Assembly (NCBI GenBank): GCA_016720425.1
Contig: JADKKQ010000014.1
Location: forward strand, 24,773 to 88,772
DNA length: 64,000 nucleotides
Origin: Betaproteobacteria bacterium
GTDB taxonomy: Bacteria > Pseudomonadota > Gammaproteobacteria > Burkholderiales > Casimicrobiaceae
Direction: 5' to 3'
Made by a program: the position numbers and the translations under genes. Shown here in pieces: positions 50,515 through 58,429 of this stretch. The notes beneath the pieces were generated by a model, which saw only the letters and a list, made by a program, of their open reading frames with translations, was not told the DNA's origin and searched no databases. Within the stretch, counting starts at the first letter, position 1. Each line of letters begins with the position of its first letter.

Positions 50515-51849
50515 CTAGCGCAACTCGAAGAGCTCCTGATGAAATCGTTCCGCGGGAAACCCTAGCGAAATCAGGCCTTGGCGGAGCATCCGACCGAACC
50601 CCGCCGGTCCGCAGAACCAGACCTCGGCGCTGCGCCAATCCGGCACCGCCTTGACGAGTCGCTCGGCGTCGAGCCGCCCATCGCGAGCGTCCCACAGCAC
50701 GTGCAACCGAACCTTGGCCGCGGCGGCGTCGCGCGCCAGCTTGTCGATGGCCGCCCGGTCGTAGGCGGCGGTGGTGTGAAACAGGTCGACGGCTTCGCCG
50801 CCCTTGGTGCGGGCCAGGTCTCCCATCCGGGCGATGAACGGGGTGATGCCGATGCCGCCTCCGATCCAGATCTGGCGCGGCGCATCGCTCTCGAAGTTGA
50901 AGCGGCCGTAGGGGCCCTCGATCTTGACCCTGTCGTCGACCTGCAGGCGCTTCGACAGGGATCGCGTGTAGTCCCCCAGCGCCTTGATCACGAAGCGAAT
51001 CCGACGGTCGTCGTTCCAGCACGAAGCGATGGTGAACGGATGCGGGCCCTCGTCGGCGTGAAAGGTCACGAAGGCGAACTGGCCCGACTGGTGTCCCCGC
51101 CATCCGTCGTCCAGCTGGACTTCGACGGCCATGACGTCGGCCTCGCGATGACGTTCGATCGCGACCACGCGACCGCCGACCTGCGTCCCCCCGGCATGTT
51201 TGCGGAAGAGCGACATGACCGCGGCGATGCTGCCCGCGGTCATCAGGGCTGCGAGCGTCACGCCGAGCAGGCTGTTCCAATGCTCGAACTTGAACAACAC
51301 CACCGCATGGGCGACCAGGGCCAGATACGTCGCCGCCAGCACCCGGTGGGTCTGGAAGAAGCGGCGGTACGGGAAGCGCTTGACCAGCGCGAGGACCATC
51401 ATCAGCACGGCGATGTAGAACGCCCACTCGCCGATGGCTTCGGCGAGCCCGCGCTGGTTCATGAAGAACTGCCGAATCGGCTCGTCCACGTAGACCGGGC
51501 GCGGTCCGCGCGGCCGGCGCTGCAGCCAACCCAGCGCCACCAGCCATTTCGGGCCGTTCGCGACCAGCCAGTGACCGACCGCGACGACGAGCGCGGAGAT
51601 GCCCAGCCACTTGTGCAGGCGATACATCTTGTCGAGCCCTCCCAAGCGCCTCTCGAGGAAGGTCGGGCGGACGGTGAGCAACATCGCCAGGCTCATCACG
51701 CCGATGCCGATCACCCCGGTGTATTGGCTCAGGACGGCGCGCCAGGCGAAGATGCCGTCCAGGCTTCCCCAGTCCGCACGACCGGCAATCCACCACGCGG
51801 CGCTGAGAAAGACGAGATAGCCCCAGAAGACCTGCTTCGACAGTTTCAT
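50515..51849 (-). CDS. Ferric-reductase-like transmembrane flavocytochrome
   Basis: This 444-residue protein has about six membrane helices (residues 5-215) with two His pairs that fit bis-haem binding: YRLHKWLGISALVVAVGHWLV and FFQTHRVLAATYLALVAHAVV. The cytoplasmic reductase half has an FAD motif (HPFTIASC), an NAD(P)-binding GGGIGITPFIARM and the terminal CGPAGFGRML. It would move electrons from NAD(P)H across the inner membrane, to ferric iron, oxygen or a quinone-like acceptor. It is divergent from a MarR regulator, with a palindrome between them, so redox or xenobiotic induction is plausible. Confidence 0.9.
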   Translation of the reverse strand: MKLSKQVFWGYLVFLSAAWWIAGRADWGSLDGIFAWRAVLSQYTGVIGIGVMSLAMLLTVRPTFLERRLGGLDKMYRLHKWLGISALVVAVGHWLVANGPKWLVALGWLQRRPRGPRPVYVDEPIRQFFMNQRGLAEAIGEWAFYIAVLMMVLALVKRFPYRRFFQTHRVLAATYLALVAHAVVLFKFEHWNSLLGVTLAALMTAGSIAAVMSLFRKHAGGTQVGGRVVAIERHREADVMAVEVQLDDGWRGHQSGQFAFVTFHADEGPHPFTIASCWNDDRRIRFVIKALGDYTRSLSKRLQVDDRVKIEGPYGRFNFESDAPRQIWIGGGIGITPFIARMGDLARTKGGEAVDLFHTTAAYDRAAIDKLARDAAAAKVRLHVLWDARDGRLDAERLVKAVPDWRSAEVWFCGPAGFGRMLRQGLISLGFPAERFHQELFELR

Positions 51850-51896
51850 GGCATGGCCCCGCTTGCGATTCGTGTGCCGGCAGGTTACGTTTACAC

Positions 51897-51914
51897 TATC
51901 TTTCGCGCAAGATA
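51897..51914. promoter_or_regulatory. Candidate MarR operator
   Basis: TATCTT-TCGCGC-AAGATA is a perfect 6-bp inverted repeat with 6-bp spacing. It lies in an AT-rich divergent spacer between the ferric-reductase-like gene and the MarR gene. Two TTACACT copies (51891 and 51917) and outer GTTAC/GTAAC arms surround it. The size suits a MarR dimer. Confidence 0.55.
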
Positions 51915-51971
51915 ACTTACACTCTGTAACACCTTTGGCCTGCCGGCCCGTGCATTGAGAGTGGCGACTTC

Positions 51972-52451
51972 GTGACCAGCAACCGCATGGACAGCCACCG
52001 GTGGGACAGCGCCCTCGACCCGCAGGTCGTGCCGTTGTTCCTTGCCCTGCAGTGGGCGCATGCCCGCTCGCTCGATTCGATGCGGCCGCCGCTGGTCAGG
52101 CACGGCTTGTCGCTGGCGGAGTTCGACGTGCTGGCGACGTTGCGCAACACCCCGCCGCCGCACGAGGCCACGCCATCCCGCATACAGGACGCGATGGTGA
52201 TCACCTCGGGCGGCTTGACCAAGCTGATGCGTCAGCTCGAGGTTCGCGGACTCGTCCGGCGCCTGCAGTTCGAGGACGACCTGCGCGTCAAGCCGGTTCG
52301 GCTCACGCCGAAGGGAGCGCGTCTGATAGAAGCCGCGATGGCCGAGGCGGTCGGCCTGACGGGCGACTGGATCAAGAGGGCGCTCGATGCCACGCAGATC
52401 GAGCTGCTCACGGCCTTGCTGACCAAGTGCGTGCAGGCACCCGTTCGATGA
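51972..52451 (+). CDS. MarR family transcriptional regulator
   Basis: This 159-residue winged-helix protein has HGLSLAEFDVLATLRN, IQDAMVITSGGLTKLMRQLEVRGLVRR (recognition helix) and the wing with VRLTPKGARLIEAA. MarR dimers sense phenolics or oxidants and usually repress a neighbouring gene, here the divergent flavocytochrome gene. The GTG at 51972 is used; an ATG five codons later is possible. It converges on the thioesterase gene. Confidence 0.9.
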   Translation: MTSNRMDSHRWDSALDPQVVPLFLALQWAHARSLDSMRPPLVRHGLSLAEFDVLATLRNTPPPHEATPSRIQDAMVITSGGLTKLMRQLEVRGLVRRLQFEDDLRVKPVRLTPKGARLIEAAMAEAVGLTGDWIKRALDATQIELLTALLTKCVQAPVR

Positions 52452-52525
52452 GCGGAGCGGAAGGCGACGGCTCCGCCGGCCACCCGCCGCTCGAACCGGG
52501 CGAGCCCATGGCCGGCAGACCGACC

Positions 52526-52969
52526 CTACTTCTCGATCTTGCCGTGCATCACCATGATCGTCTGCTGCATCAGCGCGCAAAGGGTCTCCCTGCCATCGCT
52601 GACGGCGACTACCTCTGCCTTGGTGACGATCAGCGTGCGGCCGGGGCGAACGACCTGGCCCCGGGCGATGATCGTTTCTCCGTCGGCCGGCGCGACCAGG
52701 TTCACCTTGTACTCGACGGTCAGCACCGAGGCGCTGGCGGGCACCACGGTCATCGCCGCGTAGCCGGCGGCCGAATCGGCAATCGTGCCGACCACGCCGC
52801 CATGCACGAAGCCGTGCTGCTGCTCGATGCCTCGCCAATGCGGAAGTTGAATCTCGGTGCAACCGTGCTCGACGACGGTCAACACGGCCCGTATCAGGTG
52901 CATCACGTTCTGGCGGTCGAAACTTTCGCGGACCCGTTCGGCGAAACGGGGGTTGGAAACGTGCGTCAT
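52526..52969 (-). CDS. PaaI-type hotdog thioesterase
   Basis: This 147-residue hotdog protein has QQHGFVHGGVVGTIADSAAGYAA with the HGG loop and Asp of PaaI-like thioesterases, then LTVEYKVNLVAPADGETIIARGQVVRPGRTL. It hydrolyses acyl-CoA, often aryl- or short-chain acyl-CoA released from stalled catabolism. The ATG at 52969 (MTHVSNPRFAERV) is preferred over one ten codons upstream because it has a GGGACAAGG ribosome-site-like sequence. Substrate unknown. Confidence 0.88.
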   Translation of the reverse strand: MTHVSNPRFAERVRESFDRQNVMHLIRAVLTVVEHGCTEIQLPHWRGIEQQHGFVHGGVVGTIADSAAGYAAMTVVPASASVLTVEYKVNLVAPADGETIIARGQVVRPGRTLIVTKAEVVAVSDGRETLCALMQQTIMVMHGKIEK

Positions 52970-53111
52970 GCCTTGTCCCGGCCGGATGGAAAGCGACATT
53001 GTAGGCGCGCCGGCGCGATGAGATGCCGGATGCTCGGTTGCATCGATTCCCGACGCCCTCGATCGCCGCAATCCGCGGCGAGCGGTCCCTGCGCGCAGTC
53101 GACCCGAAGCT

Positions 53112-54668
53112 TCAGTACAGCCGGATCGCCACGTCGAAATACCAGGTTCGGCGGATCTCGATCACGTCGAACTCGCGGGCCAGACCCGGCGGGAACGCCT
53201 GGTACGGTGCCTGGCTCTGCACGACGCGTCGTATCGCTTCGTCGAGCGCCGCCGCGCCGCTGGATTTGACGAAGGTCACCGACTCCACCGAGCCGTCGCT
53301 GCGGATGGCCACCGTCACCAGGGGATCGGTGTGCGGCTGCATCGCCGCTTCGCGGACCATGTCGAAGGTCATGTTCAGCTGGATCTTCCGGCTCCACGCT
53401 TCCGCGTACAGGATGAGTTCCGCGTTGGGGTCGGTGCGACCCCAGAGCCGGTATCGACGTGTGCTGCTCGACGAGGGCGGCAGGCGCGCTGCAGCCGCCT
53501 GAGCTTCACGTCGGGCGGCCTCCTCGTCGAGCTGGCGTCCGATCGCCCGAAGCGTCGCTTCCCGTCGCGCCGCCGTCTCGCGTGCGACTTCCACCCGTGC
53601 CGCTTCCTGCCGTGCCGCTTCCTGCCGTGCCGCTTCCTGCCGTGCCGCTTCCTGCCGTGCCGCTTCCTGCCGTGCCGCTTCCTGCCGTGCCGCTTCCTGC
53701 CGTGCCGCTTCCTGCCGTGCCGCTTCCTGCCGTGCCGCTTCCTGCCGTGCCGCTTCCTGCCGCGCCGCTTCCTGCCGCGCCGCTTCCTGCCGCGCCGCTT
53801 CCTGCCGTGCCGCCTCCTGCCGGGCCGATTCCTGCCGCGCCGATTCCTGCCGCGCCGCTCCCGGCCGCCCCCCCGCCCGGCCGCCTCCTCGTACCGCCTC
53901 CTGTCGCGCCGCCTCTTGCCGGTCAGCCAACTGTCTTTCGGCCTGCTGGCGTTCGACCTCCAACTGCTCCGCCCGCCTTTGCTCCTCCTGCCTGGAAGCA
54001 TCGAGCGCATCCCGTTCAACGACTTCGTCCCGCGTCTCCTGGTCGGTTCGCGCCCCCGCTGCATCGCCGGCACCTTGAGGCGACGGCATCGCGGTCTCCA
54101 GGCTCGACGCGCTTGACGCTGCCTCCACGACGGGCGGCGGCATCGGCGGAGTGACGGGTACGACCCAGGTGGCCTCGTCGGTGCGCGCCACGGCGATCAC
54201 CGCGGGTGCAGGAATCGGGGGGGGCGTCTCGTCACTTGGTCGATCGGCGCGCAAAGGCATCTGCGCAGGGGCCGCAACGGTCGCCGCGTCTGGCCTCGAA
54301 GCAGCGTCTGGCCTTGCAGCGACCTCGGCACTGAGAGAACCCTCCGGCAGGACCGCTGCCGCAGTCCGCGTCGGGGTGGGCGCAAGGGACACGGATGGGG
54401 TCAGCGCAGGCTTACTGGCAAGGGGCTCCTCGACCCATGCCTTCTGCGACGGCGCCGCGGCCGGCGCAACTGCCGGCTCCCCGGCAATGACCTGCGCCGG
54501 AACGACGGTGACGCGCAGGTCGGGGGCCTCGATCCGGCGAAGCTGCCAGGGGAAGCCGAAACCGGGAAGCCAGGACCCCTGGCCACCGAAGGTCAGGCTC
54601 AACAGCAACGCGTGGACCAGCAGCGAGAGCAGCAGCGCAGGCGTCAGTCGCCTGTACTCGGGGCTCAT
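53112..54668 (-). CDS. TonB/TolA-like energy-transducing protein with long repeat
   Basis: This 518-residue protein has an N-terminal membrane anchor (LTPALLLSLLVHALLLSLTFG), a Pro/Ala-rich periplasmic stretch (residues 40-225), a Glu/Arg/Gln-rich helical region with about 17 five-residue ARQEA-type repeats (273-357) and a C-terminal TonB/TolA-like domain (about 400-518: VTVAIRSDGSVESVTFVKSSG, DEAIRRVVQSQAPY). The repeats predict one long rigid helix, able to span the periplasm. It may couple inner-membrane energy to an outer-membrane receptor or act like TolA. No ExbB/ExbD or receptor gene is adjacent. Confidence 0.85.
   Translation of the reverse strand: MSPEYRRLTPALLLSLLVHALLLSLTFGGQGSWLPGFGFPWQLRRIEAPDLRVTVVPAQVIAGEPAVAPAAAPSQKAWVEEPLASKPALTPSVSLAPTPTRTAAAVLPEGSLSAEVAARPDAASRPDAATVAAPAQMPLRADRPSDETPPPIPAPAVIAVARTDEATWVVPVTPPMPPPVVEAASSASSLETAMPSPQGAGDAAGARTDQETRDEVVERDALDASRQEEQRRAEQLEVERQQAERQLADRQEAARQEAVRGGGRAGGRPGAARQESARQESARQEAARQEAARQEAARQEAARQEAARQEAARQEAARQEAARQEAARQEAARQEAARQEAARQEAARQEAARQEAARVEVARETAARREATLRAIGRQLDEEAARREAQAAAARLPPSSSSTRRYRLWGRTDPNAELILYAEAWSRKIQLNMTFDMVREAAMQPHTDPLVTVAIRSDGSVESVTFVKSSGAAALDEAIRRVVQSQAPYQAFPPGLAREFDVIEIRRTWYFDVAIRLY
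53596..53850. repeat. Seventeen-copy 15-bp tandem repeat in the TonB/TolA-like gene
   Basis: The unit CGTGCCGCTTCCTGC occurs 11 times identically (53596-53760). Three CGCGCCGCTTCCTGC copies and three further variants follow, to 53850. Each unit encodes five residues (ARQEA, then ARQES), so gain or loss of units keeps the frame. Identical neighbouring units point to recent expansion. The array has no spacers and is not a CRISPR. Confidence 0.9.
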
Positions 54669-55122
54669 GCGCTGGCGGTCGGCGCGTCGCCGGAACCGCT
54701 GGAACTCATGCCGGGCCCGCCCGCGCTGCTCGGGCACGGCTGCCGGCACTTGGCAGGATGGCGCCCTGCCCGGTGCGCCGGTCGACCCGACCGGGCCACC
54801 GGTCACGACCTTGCCACCGCGCCTCGCGGACCATCGTGAACCGCATCCGGTCCATCGTCACACCCGTTCCCGTCAAACCTGGGGGTCCATTCTCACATGC
54901 CTGAACGAATCGCCGAAGTGCGGAGAGTCATGGCGCATGGAATCTGCACGCCGATGGCCCGCCGGACCGAGTCCGACGATGTCGACCGATGACGCCGACG
55001 GAGGCTGGCCGCCTTTGCGGCCACGTCGGATGCCGCGGTCACCTACCGTCGGGACGCACGGGCGATGGCGATCTCCCAAGACGGCGACCTCGCCGTCGCC
55101 ACCGTGCTGCGGCCCGGCCGAT
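54669..55122. other. Intergenic region between the TonB/TolA-like and FAD-domain genes
   Basis: About 454 bp. Open frames on both strands are short and have Arg/Pro/Ser-rich noise composition. No signal peptide, known motif, terminator or repeat was recognised. It must hold the TonB-like gene promoter, which I could not place. Confidence 0.3.
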
Positions 55123-56343
55123 TCAGAGCAGTTCCGCGGCGCGATCCAGCCCGCGCGTGGCGCGCGTCCACCATTGCGAGAAGCTCTCGCAGCGCCGGTC
55201 CACGGGCGGAAACAGGGCCGGCGCCGCGTCCAGCCGTGCGACGGGCTGGAGCCACCGCGTCAGGTGCGGATCGTCGACGCTGCGCACGCGCGCCGCGCCA
55301 GACAGCGCGTTGGCCAGCCCGGCGGCACCGACGTGCCAGCGCTCGGACGCCACCGCGGCCATCGCCGCGTTCACCCAGCGCCAACGCGCCTCGGGCCAGG
55401 GCCAGGCCTCGTGGTGTTCACGCAGGTACAGGCCGACAGTCACGACGCCGTCCGGCAGATCGGCGGGCGGCACACGCAGCGCCCACGGGTGCACCAGCCA
55501 GACCTCGCGGCCGCGCAAGCGCTCGGTGGCGGCGGCGTCCGGCGCATGCACGCCCAGGTCGGGGGGCGGTGCCGCGTGCAGCGGTGGCTCGGGCGTGGCG
55601 TCTGCGGCGGCCGGCCCCGGGCCGGCCACCGCGCCGGTGCCCCGCGCGGCCCGGTCCAACGCCTCGTAGGACTGGTCGACCACGGAGCCGGCGCTGTGCC
55701 AGTGCGCAGGGGCGTAGCGCGCCACGTTGTCGGCGTTGAACAGGTAGGGCTTGTGGCTGCCGGTGCCCGCCACCCACTGCCAGCTGAGGTGGTTGCTGGC
55801 GAGATCGCCATCGAGCAAGTGCGCCACGAGCCAGTCGGCACCCGCGCGCCAGTGCACGTGCCGCAGGTGCACCACGTAGCTCGCCAGCCACATGCGGGCG
55901 TGGTTGTGCAGCGTGCCGGTGGCGTAGAGCGTGCGCACGGCCTCGTCGATGGCCGGCACGCCGGTGCGCGCCTGCCGGATGTCGGCCGGCAGCACCGGGC
56001 CGTACGCCGCGTCGGGGCGCGGCCCCGGGTGCAGCGAGTGCAGGATGCGATCGCCCGCGTGGGTCCAGGCGTGACGGAAGAATTCGCGCCAGCCCAGCTC
56101 GAACACCAGCTTGTGCTGCACCGGCAGCGGTTCGCGCTGCAGCACGCCGGCCAGCACCTCGCGCAGCGTGACCACGCCGTGCGTCACGTAGGGCGACAAC
56201 CCCGTCACCGCGCCGTCGAGGTGGTTGCGCGTGCGCGCGTAGGCGGCGGGCCGCACGCGGGCGATGCGCGCCAGCGCTGCGCCACGCGTGGGTGGCAGCG
56301 CGTCGGCCCAGATCGTGGGAGTTCCGGCCAGCAGGTCGGCCAT
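55123..56343 (-). CDS. Antenna-less photolyase/cryptochrome FAD-binding domain protein
   Basis: This 406-residue protein starts directly in the FAD-binding domain of the photolyase/cryptochrome family: residues 1-240 include YARTRNHLDGAVTGLSPYVTHG, VFELGWREFFRHAW, LHNHARMWLASYVVHL and DGDLASNHLSWQWVAGTGSHKPYLFN. The N-terminal alpha/beta antenna domain (about 150 residues) is absent. An unrelated C-terminal region of about 160 residues follows (REVWLVHPWALRVPPADL). FAD binding is likely, but light-harvesting or DNA repair by itself is uncertain. It is the third gene behind DUF2256 and the iron-sulfur photolyase. Confidence 0.85.
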   Translation of the reverse strand: MADLLAGTPTIWADALPPTRGAALARIARVRPAAYARTRNHLDGAVTGLSPYVTHGVVTLREVLAGVLQREPLPVQHKLVFELGWREFFRHAWTHAGDRILHSLHPGPRPDAAYGPVLPADIRQARTGVPAIDEAVRTLYATGTLHNHARMWLASYVVHLRHVHWRAGADWLVAHLLDGDLASNHLSWQWVAGTGSHKPYLFNADNVARYAPAHWHSAGSVVDQSYEALDRAARGTGAVAGPGPAAADATPEPPLHAAPPPDLGVHAPDAAATERLRGREVWLVHPWALRVPPADLPDGVVTVGLYLREHHEAWPWPEARWRWVNAAMAAVASERWHVGAAGLANALSGAARVRSVDDPHLTRWLQPVARLDAAPALFPPVDRRCESFSQWWTRATRGLDRAAELL

Positions 56344-56406
56344 GGTCGCCGGATTACCCTCCGCGCTCGCGTTCCGGGCGCTCGCCCGGGCGCCGTCGCG
56401 CGGCGG

Positions 56407-56455
56407 CCTTCGTGCGGCGCACTCCGGTGTTCGCGCTGGGGGCGGCCCGGCGCGC
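56407..56455. repeat. Third copy of the dispersed intergenic repeat
   Basis: CCTTCGTGC-G-GCGCACTCC and the following bases match the unit at 42974-43083 with a few substitutions. It is again placed directly after the stop codon of a - strand gene (the iron-sulfur photolyase) and before the next gene of the same strand. Confidence 0.65.
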
Positions 56456-58012
56456 TCACGCCACCTCGCCGCGGCGGATGGCTGCCGCGCGCTCGCGGAT
56501 CGCCTGCTTCTGCGCATCGTCCAGGCGCGCCACGTTCTTCACCTGCAGCGCCATGCGCGGGTTGGCGGCCAACCGAGTCTCGTGGCGCATCAGGAACTCC
56601 CAGTACAGCGTGGTGAACGGGCAGGCCGTGTCGCCCGTGCGCTGCGCGGGGTCGTAGCGGCAGGCCTCGCAGTGCGGGCTCATGCGCTGGATGTACTTGC
56701 CGGTGGCCACGTAGGGCTTGCTGGCCAACAGGCCGCCGTCGGCATACTGGCTCATGCCCAGCGTGTTCGGCAGCTCCACCCATTCGACGGCATCGACGTA
56801 GACCGCCAGGTACCAGGCGTGCACCTGCTGTGGTCGCACGCCGTACATCAGCGCGTACAGGCCGGTGACCATCAGGCGCTGGATGTGGTGGGCGTAACCG
56901 TGCTCCAGCGTCTGCGCCAGCGCGTCGCGCAGGCAGGCCATGTCGGTGGCGCCGGTCCAGTACCAGGCGGGCAGGTCTTCGTGCGCGTCCAGTGCGTTGA
57001 GCTCGGCGTAGCCGGGCATGCGGGTCCAGTAGATGCCGCGCACGTATTCGCGCCAGCCGAGGATCTGGCGCACGAAGCCCTCCACGCTGGCCAGCGGCGC
57101 GGCGCCGGCGCGGTATGCGGCCACGGCGGCGTCCACCACCTCGCGCGGGTTCAGCAGCTTCAGGTTCAACGCGGCCGAGAGGTGCGCGTGATACAACCAG
57201 GGCTCGCCGGGCCACATCGCGTCCTGGTAACGGCCGAACAGCGGCAGGCGCTCGGTGACGAAGCGCTGCAGGGCCACGAGCGCCTGGTCGCGCGTCACCG
57301 GCCAGGCGAAGGTGTCCAGCCGGCCGGGGTGGGCACCAAAGCGCTGCTCGACCAGTGCGATCACCTCGCGCGTGAGCGTATCGGGCTCGAACACCGCGCG
57401 CGGCGGCACGTCGCCGGGACCGGCGGCGCCGAAGGGCTCGCGGTTGTCTTCGTCGTAGTTCCACTGGCCGCCCTCGGGTTCGTCGCCGCGCGCTCCGCGC
57501 ATCAGCACGCCGTGGCGCTTGCGCATCTCGCGGTAGAAGTACTCCATGCGCAGCGACTTGCGGCCCCGCGCGTGCGCCGCGAACTCGCGCACGCTGCAGT
57601 AGAAGTGGCGGTCTTCGCGGATGTCCAGCGGCAGCCCGCGGGCCTGCGCCACGGCCTGGATGGCCTGCAGCACCCGCCAGTCGCCCGGGGCCGTCATCAC
57701 CAGCCGGGCGGGGCGCAGGCGATCGATGTCGGCGTGCAACTGTGCGTGCAGGCTGCCGTGATTGGCGTGGTCGTCCAGCGGGGTGTAGTGCAAGGGTCTG
57801 CCGGCTGCGCGCAGCGCTTGCGCGAAGTGGCGCATCGCGGCCAGAAACAGCGCCGTGCGCGGCTTGCTCGACCACACATGCGTCGATTCCTCGGCCACCT
57901 CCGCCATCCACACCGCGTCGCGTGCGGCGTCGAAACCGTCGAACGCCGCCGCGTCGAGGTCGAGCTGGTCACCCAGAACGAGAACCAGGTGGCGCAGCTC
58001 AGCCACGCGCAC
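56456..58012 (-). CDS. Iron-sulfur bacterial cryptochrome/photolyase (FeS-BCP, PhrB-like)
   Basis: This 518-residue protein opens LRHLVLVLGDQLDLDAAAFDGFD, and its FAD region includes GWREYVRGIYW and LMVTGLYALMYGVRPQQVHAWYLAVYVDAVEWVELPN. Four Cys at residues 360, 448, 451 and 464 have the same spacing (88, 3, 13) as the [4Fe-4S] ligands I recall for Agrobacterium PhrB. Such enzymes repair (6-4) photoproducts using light, with FAD and a lumazine antenna. It overlaps the DUF2256 gene by 14 bp and is followed by the FAD-domain gene, so a light-damage operon is likely. Confidence 0.93.
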   Translation of the reverse strand: MRVAELRHLVLVLGDQLDLDAAAFDGFDAARDAVWMAEVAEESTHVWSSKPRTALFLAAMRHFAQALRAAGRPLHYTPLDDHANHGSLHAQLHADIDRLRPARLVMTAPGDWRVLQAIQAVAQARGLPLDIREDRHFYCSVREFAAHARGRKSLRMEYFYREMRKRHGVLMRGARGDEPEGGQWNYDEDNREPFGAAGPGDVPPRAVFEPDTLTREVIALVEQRFGAHPGRLDTFAWPVTRDQALVALQRFVTERLPLFGRYQDAMWPGEPWLYHAHLSAALNLKLLNPREVVDAAVAAYRAGAAPLASVEGFVRQILGWREYVRGIYWTRMPGYAELNALDAHEDLPAWYWTGATDMACLRDALAQTLEHGYAHHIQRLMVTGLYALMYGVRPQQVHAWYLAVYVDAVEWVELPNTLGMSQYADGGLLASKPYVATGKYIQRMSPHCEACRYDPAQRTGDTACPFTTLYWEFLMRHETRLAANPRMALQVKNVARLDDAQKQAIRERAAAIRRGEVA

Positions 58013-58166
58013 CCTTGGCGCGCCGGCAGGCGTCGGAGCAGTACTTCACCTCGTCCCAGCTGCGGGCCCAGCGGCGGCGCCAGGTCATCGGCCGACCGCA
58101 CGCCACGCAGGGCTTGCTGGGCAGGGCGGCCTTGTTGCCGCGGAATGCAGGAGCGGGCGGTGTCAT
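57999..58166 (-). CDS. DUF2256 small Cys-rich protein
   Basis: This 55-residue protein of the DUF2256 type has RGNKAALPSKPCVACGRPMTW and EVKYCSDACRR, so four Cys in two CxxC/CxxxC pairs form a probable zinc finger. DUF2256 genes are often next to cryptochrome/photolyase genes, as here. The ATG at 58166 is used. The 3' end overlaps the photolyase start by 14 bp, which indicates co-translation. The molecular role is unknown. Confidence 0.88.
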   Translation of the reverse strand: MTPPAPAFRGNKAALPSKPCVACGRPMTWRRRWARSWDEVKYCSDACRRAKGARG

Positions 58167-58429
58167 CGGCGTGGCGCCGGTGCTTCGGCAGCGGCGCGGC
58201 TGGGCGGGCCTGCATGTTACCCCGCGGAAGCGCGAAGCGCGCCGAATGGGGTCCTCGACATACGGGTCACACGGGTAAGGGGCCACTCCAGCCCGGCATT
58301 TCGCCGCCACCTGTTTCGCCGCTCCGTGTGGCATCGGCATTGACGCAGGTTGGCGGGCGAATCGGCCGGAAATTGGGCTATTCTTGCAGGCCCCTCGCTA
58401 ACCAGCGGGGCCGTCTCGACATCGATGCC

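Noticed and set aside
53596..53850. CRISPR-like repetitive array
   Set aside because: Units are directly adjacent with no spacers and are translated in frame within a TonB/TolA-like protein.
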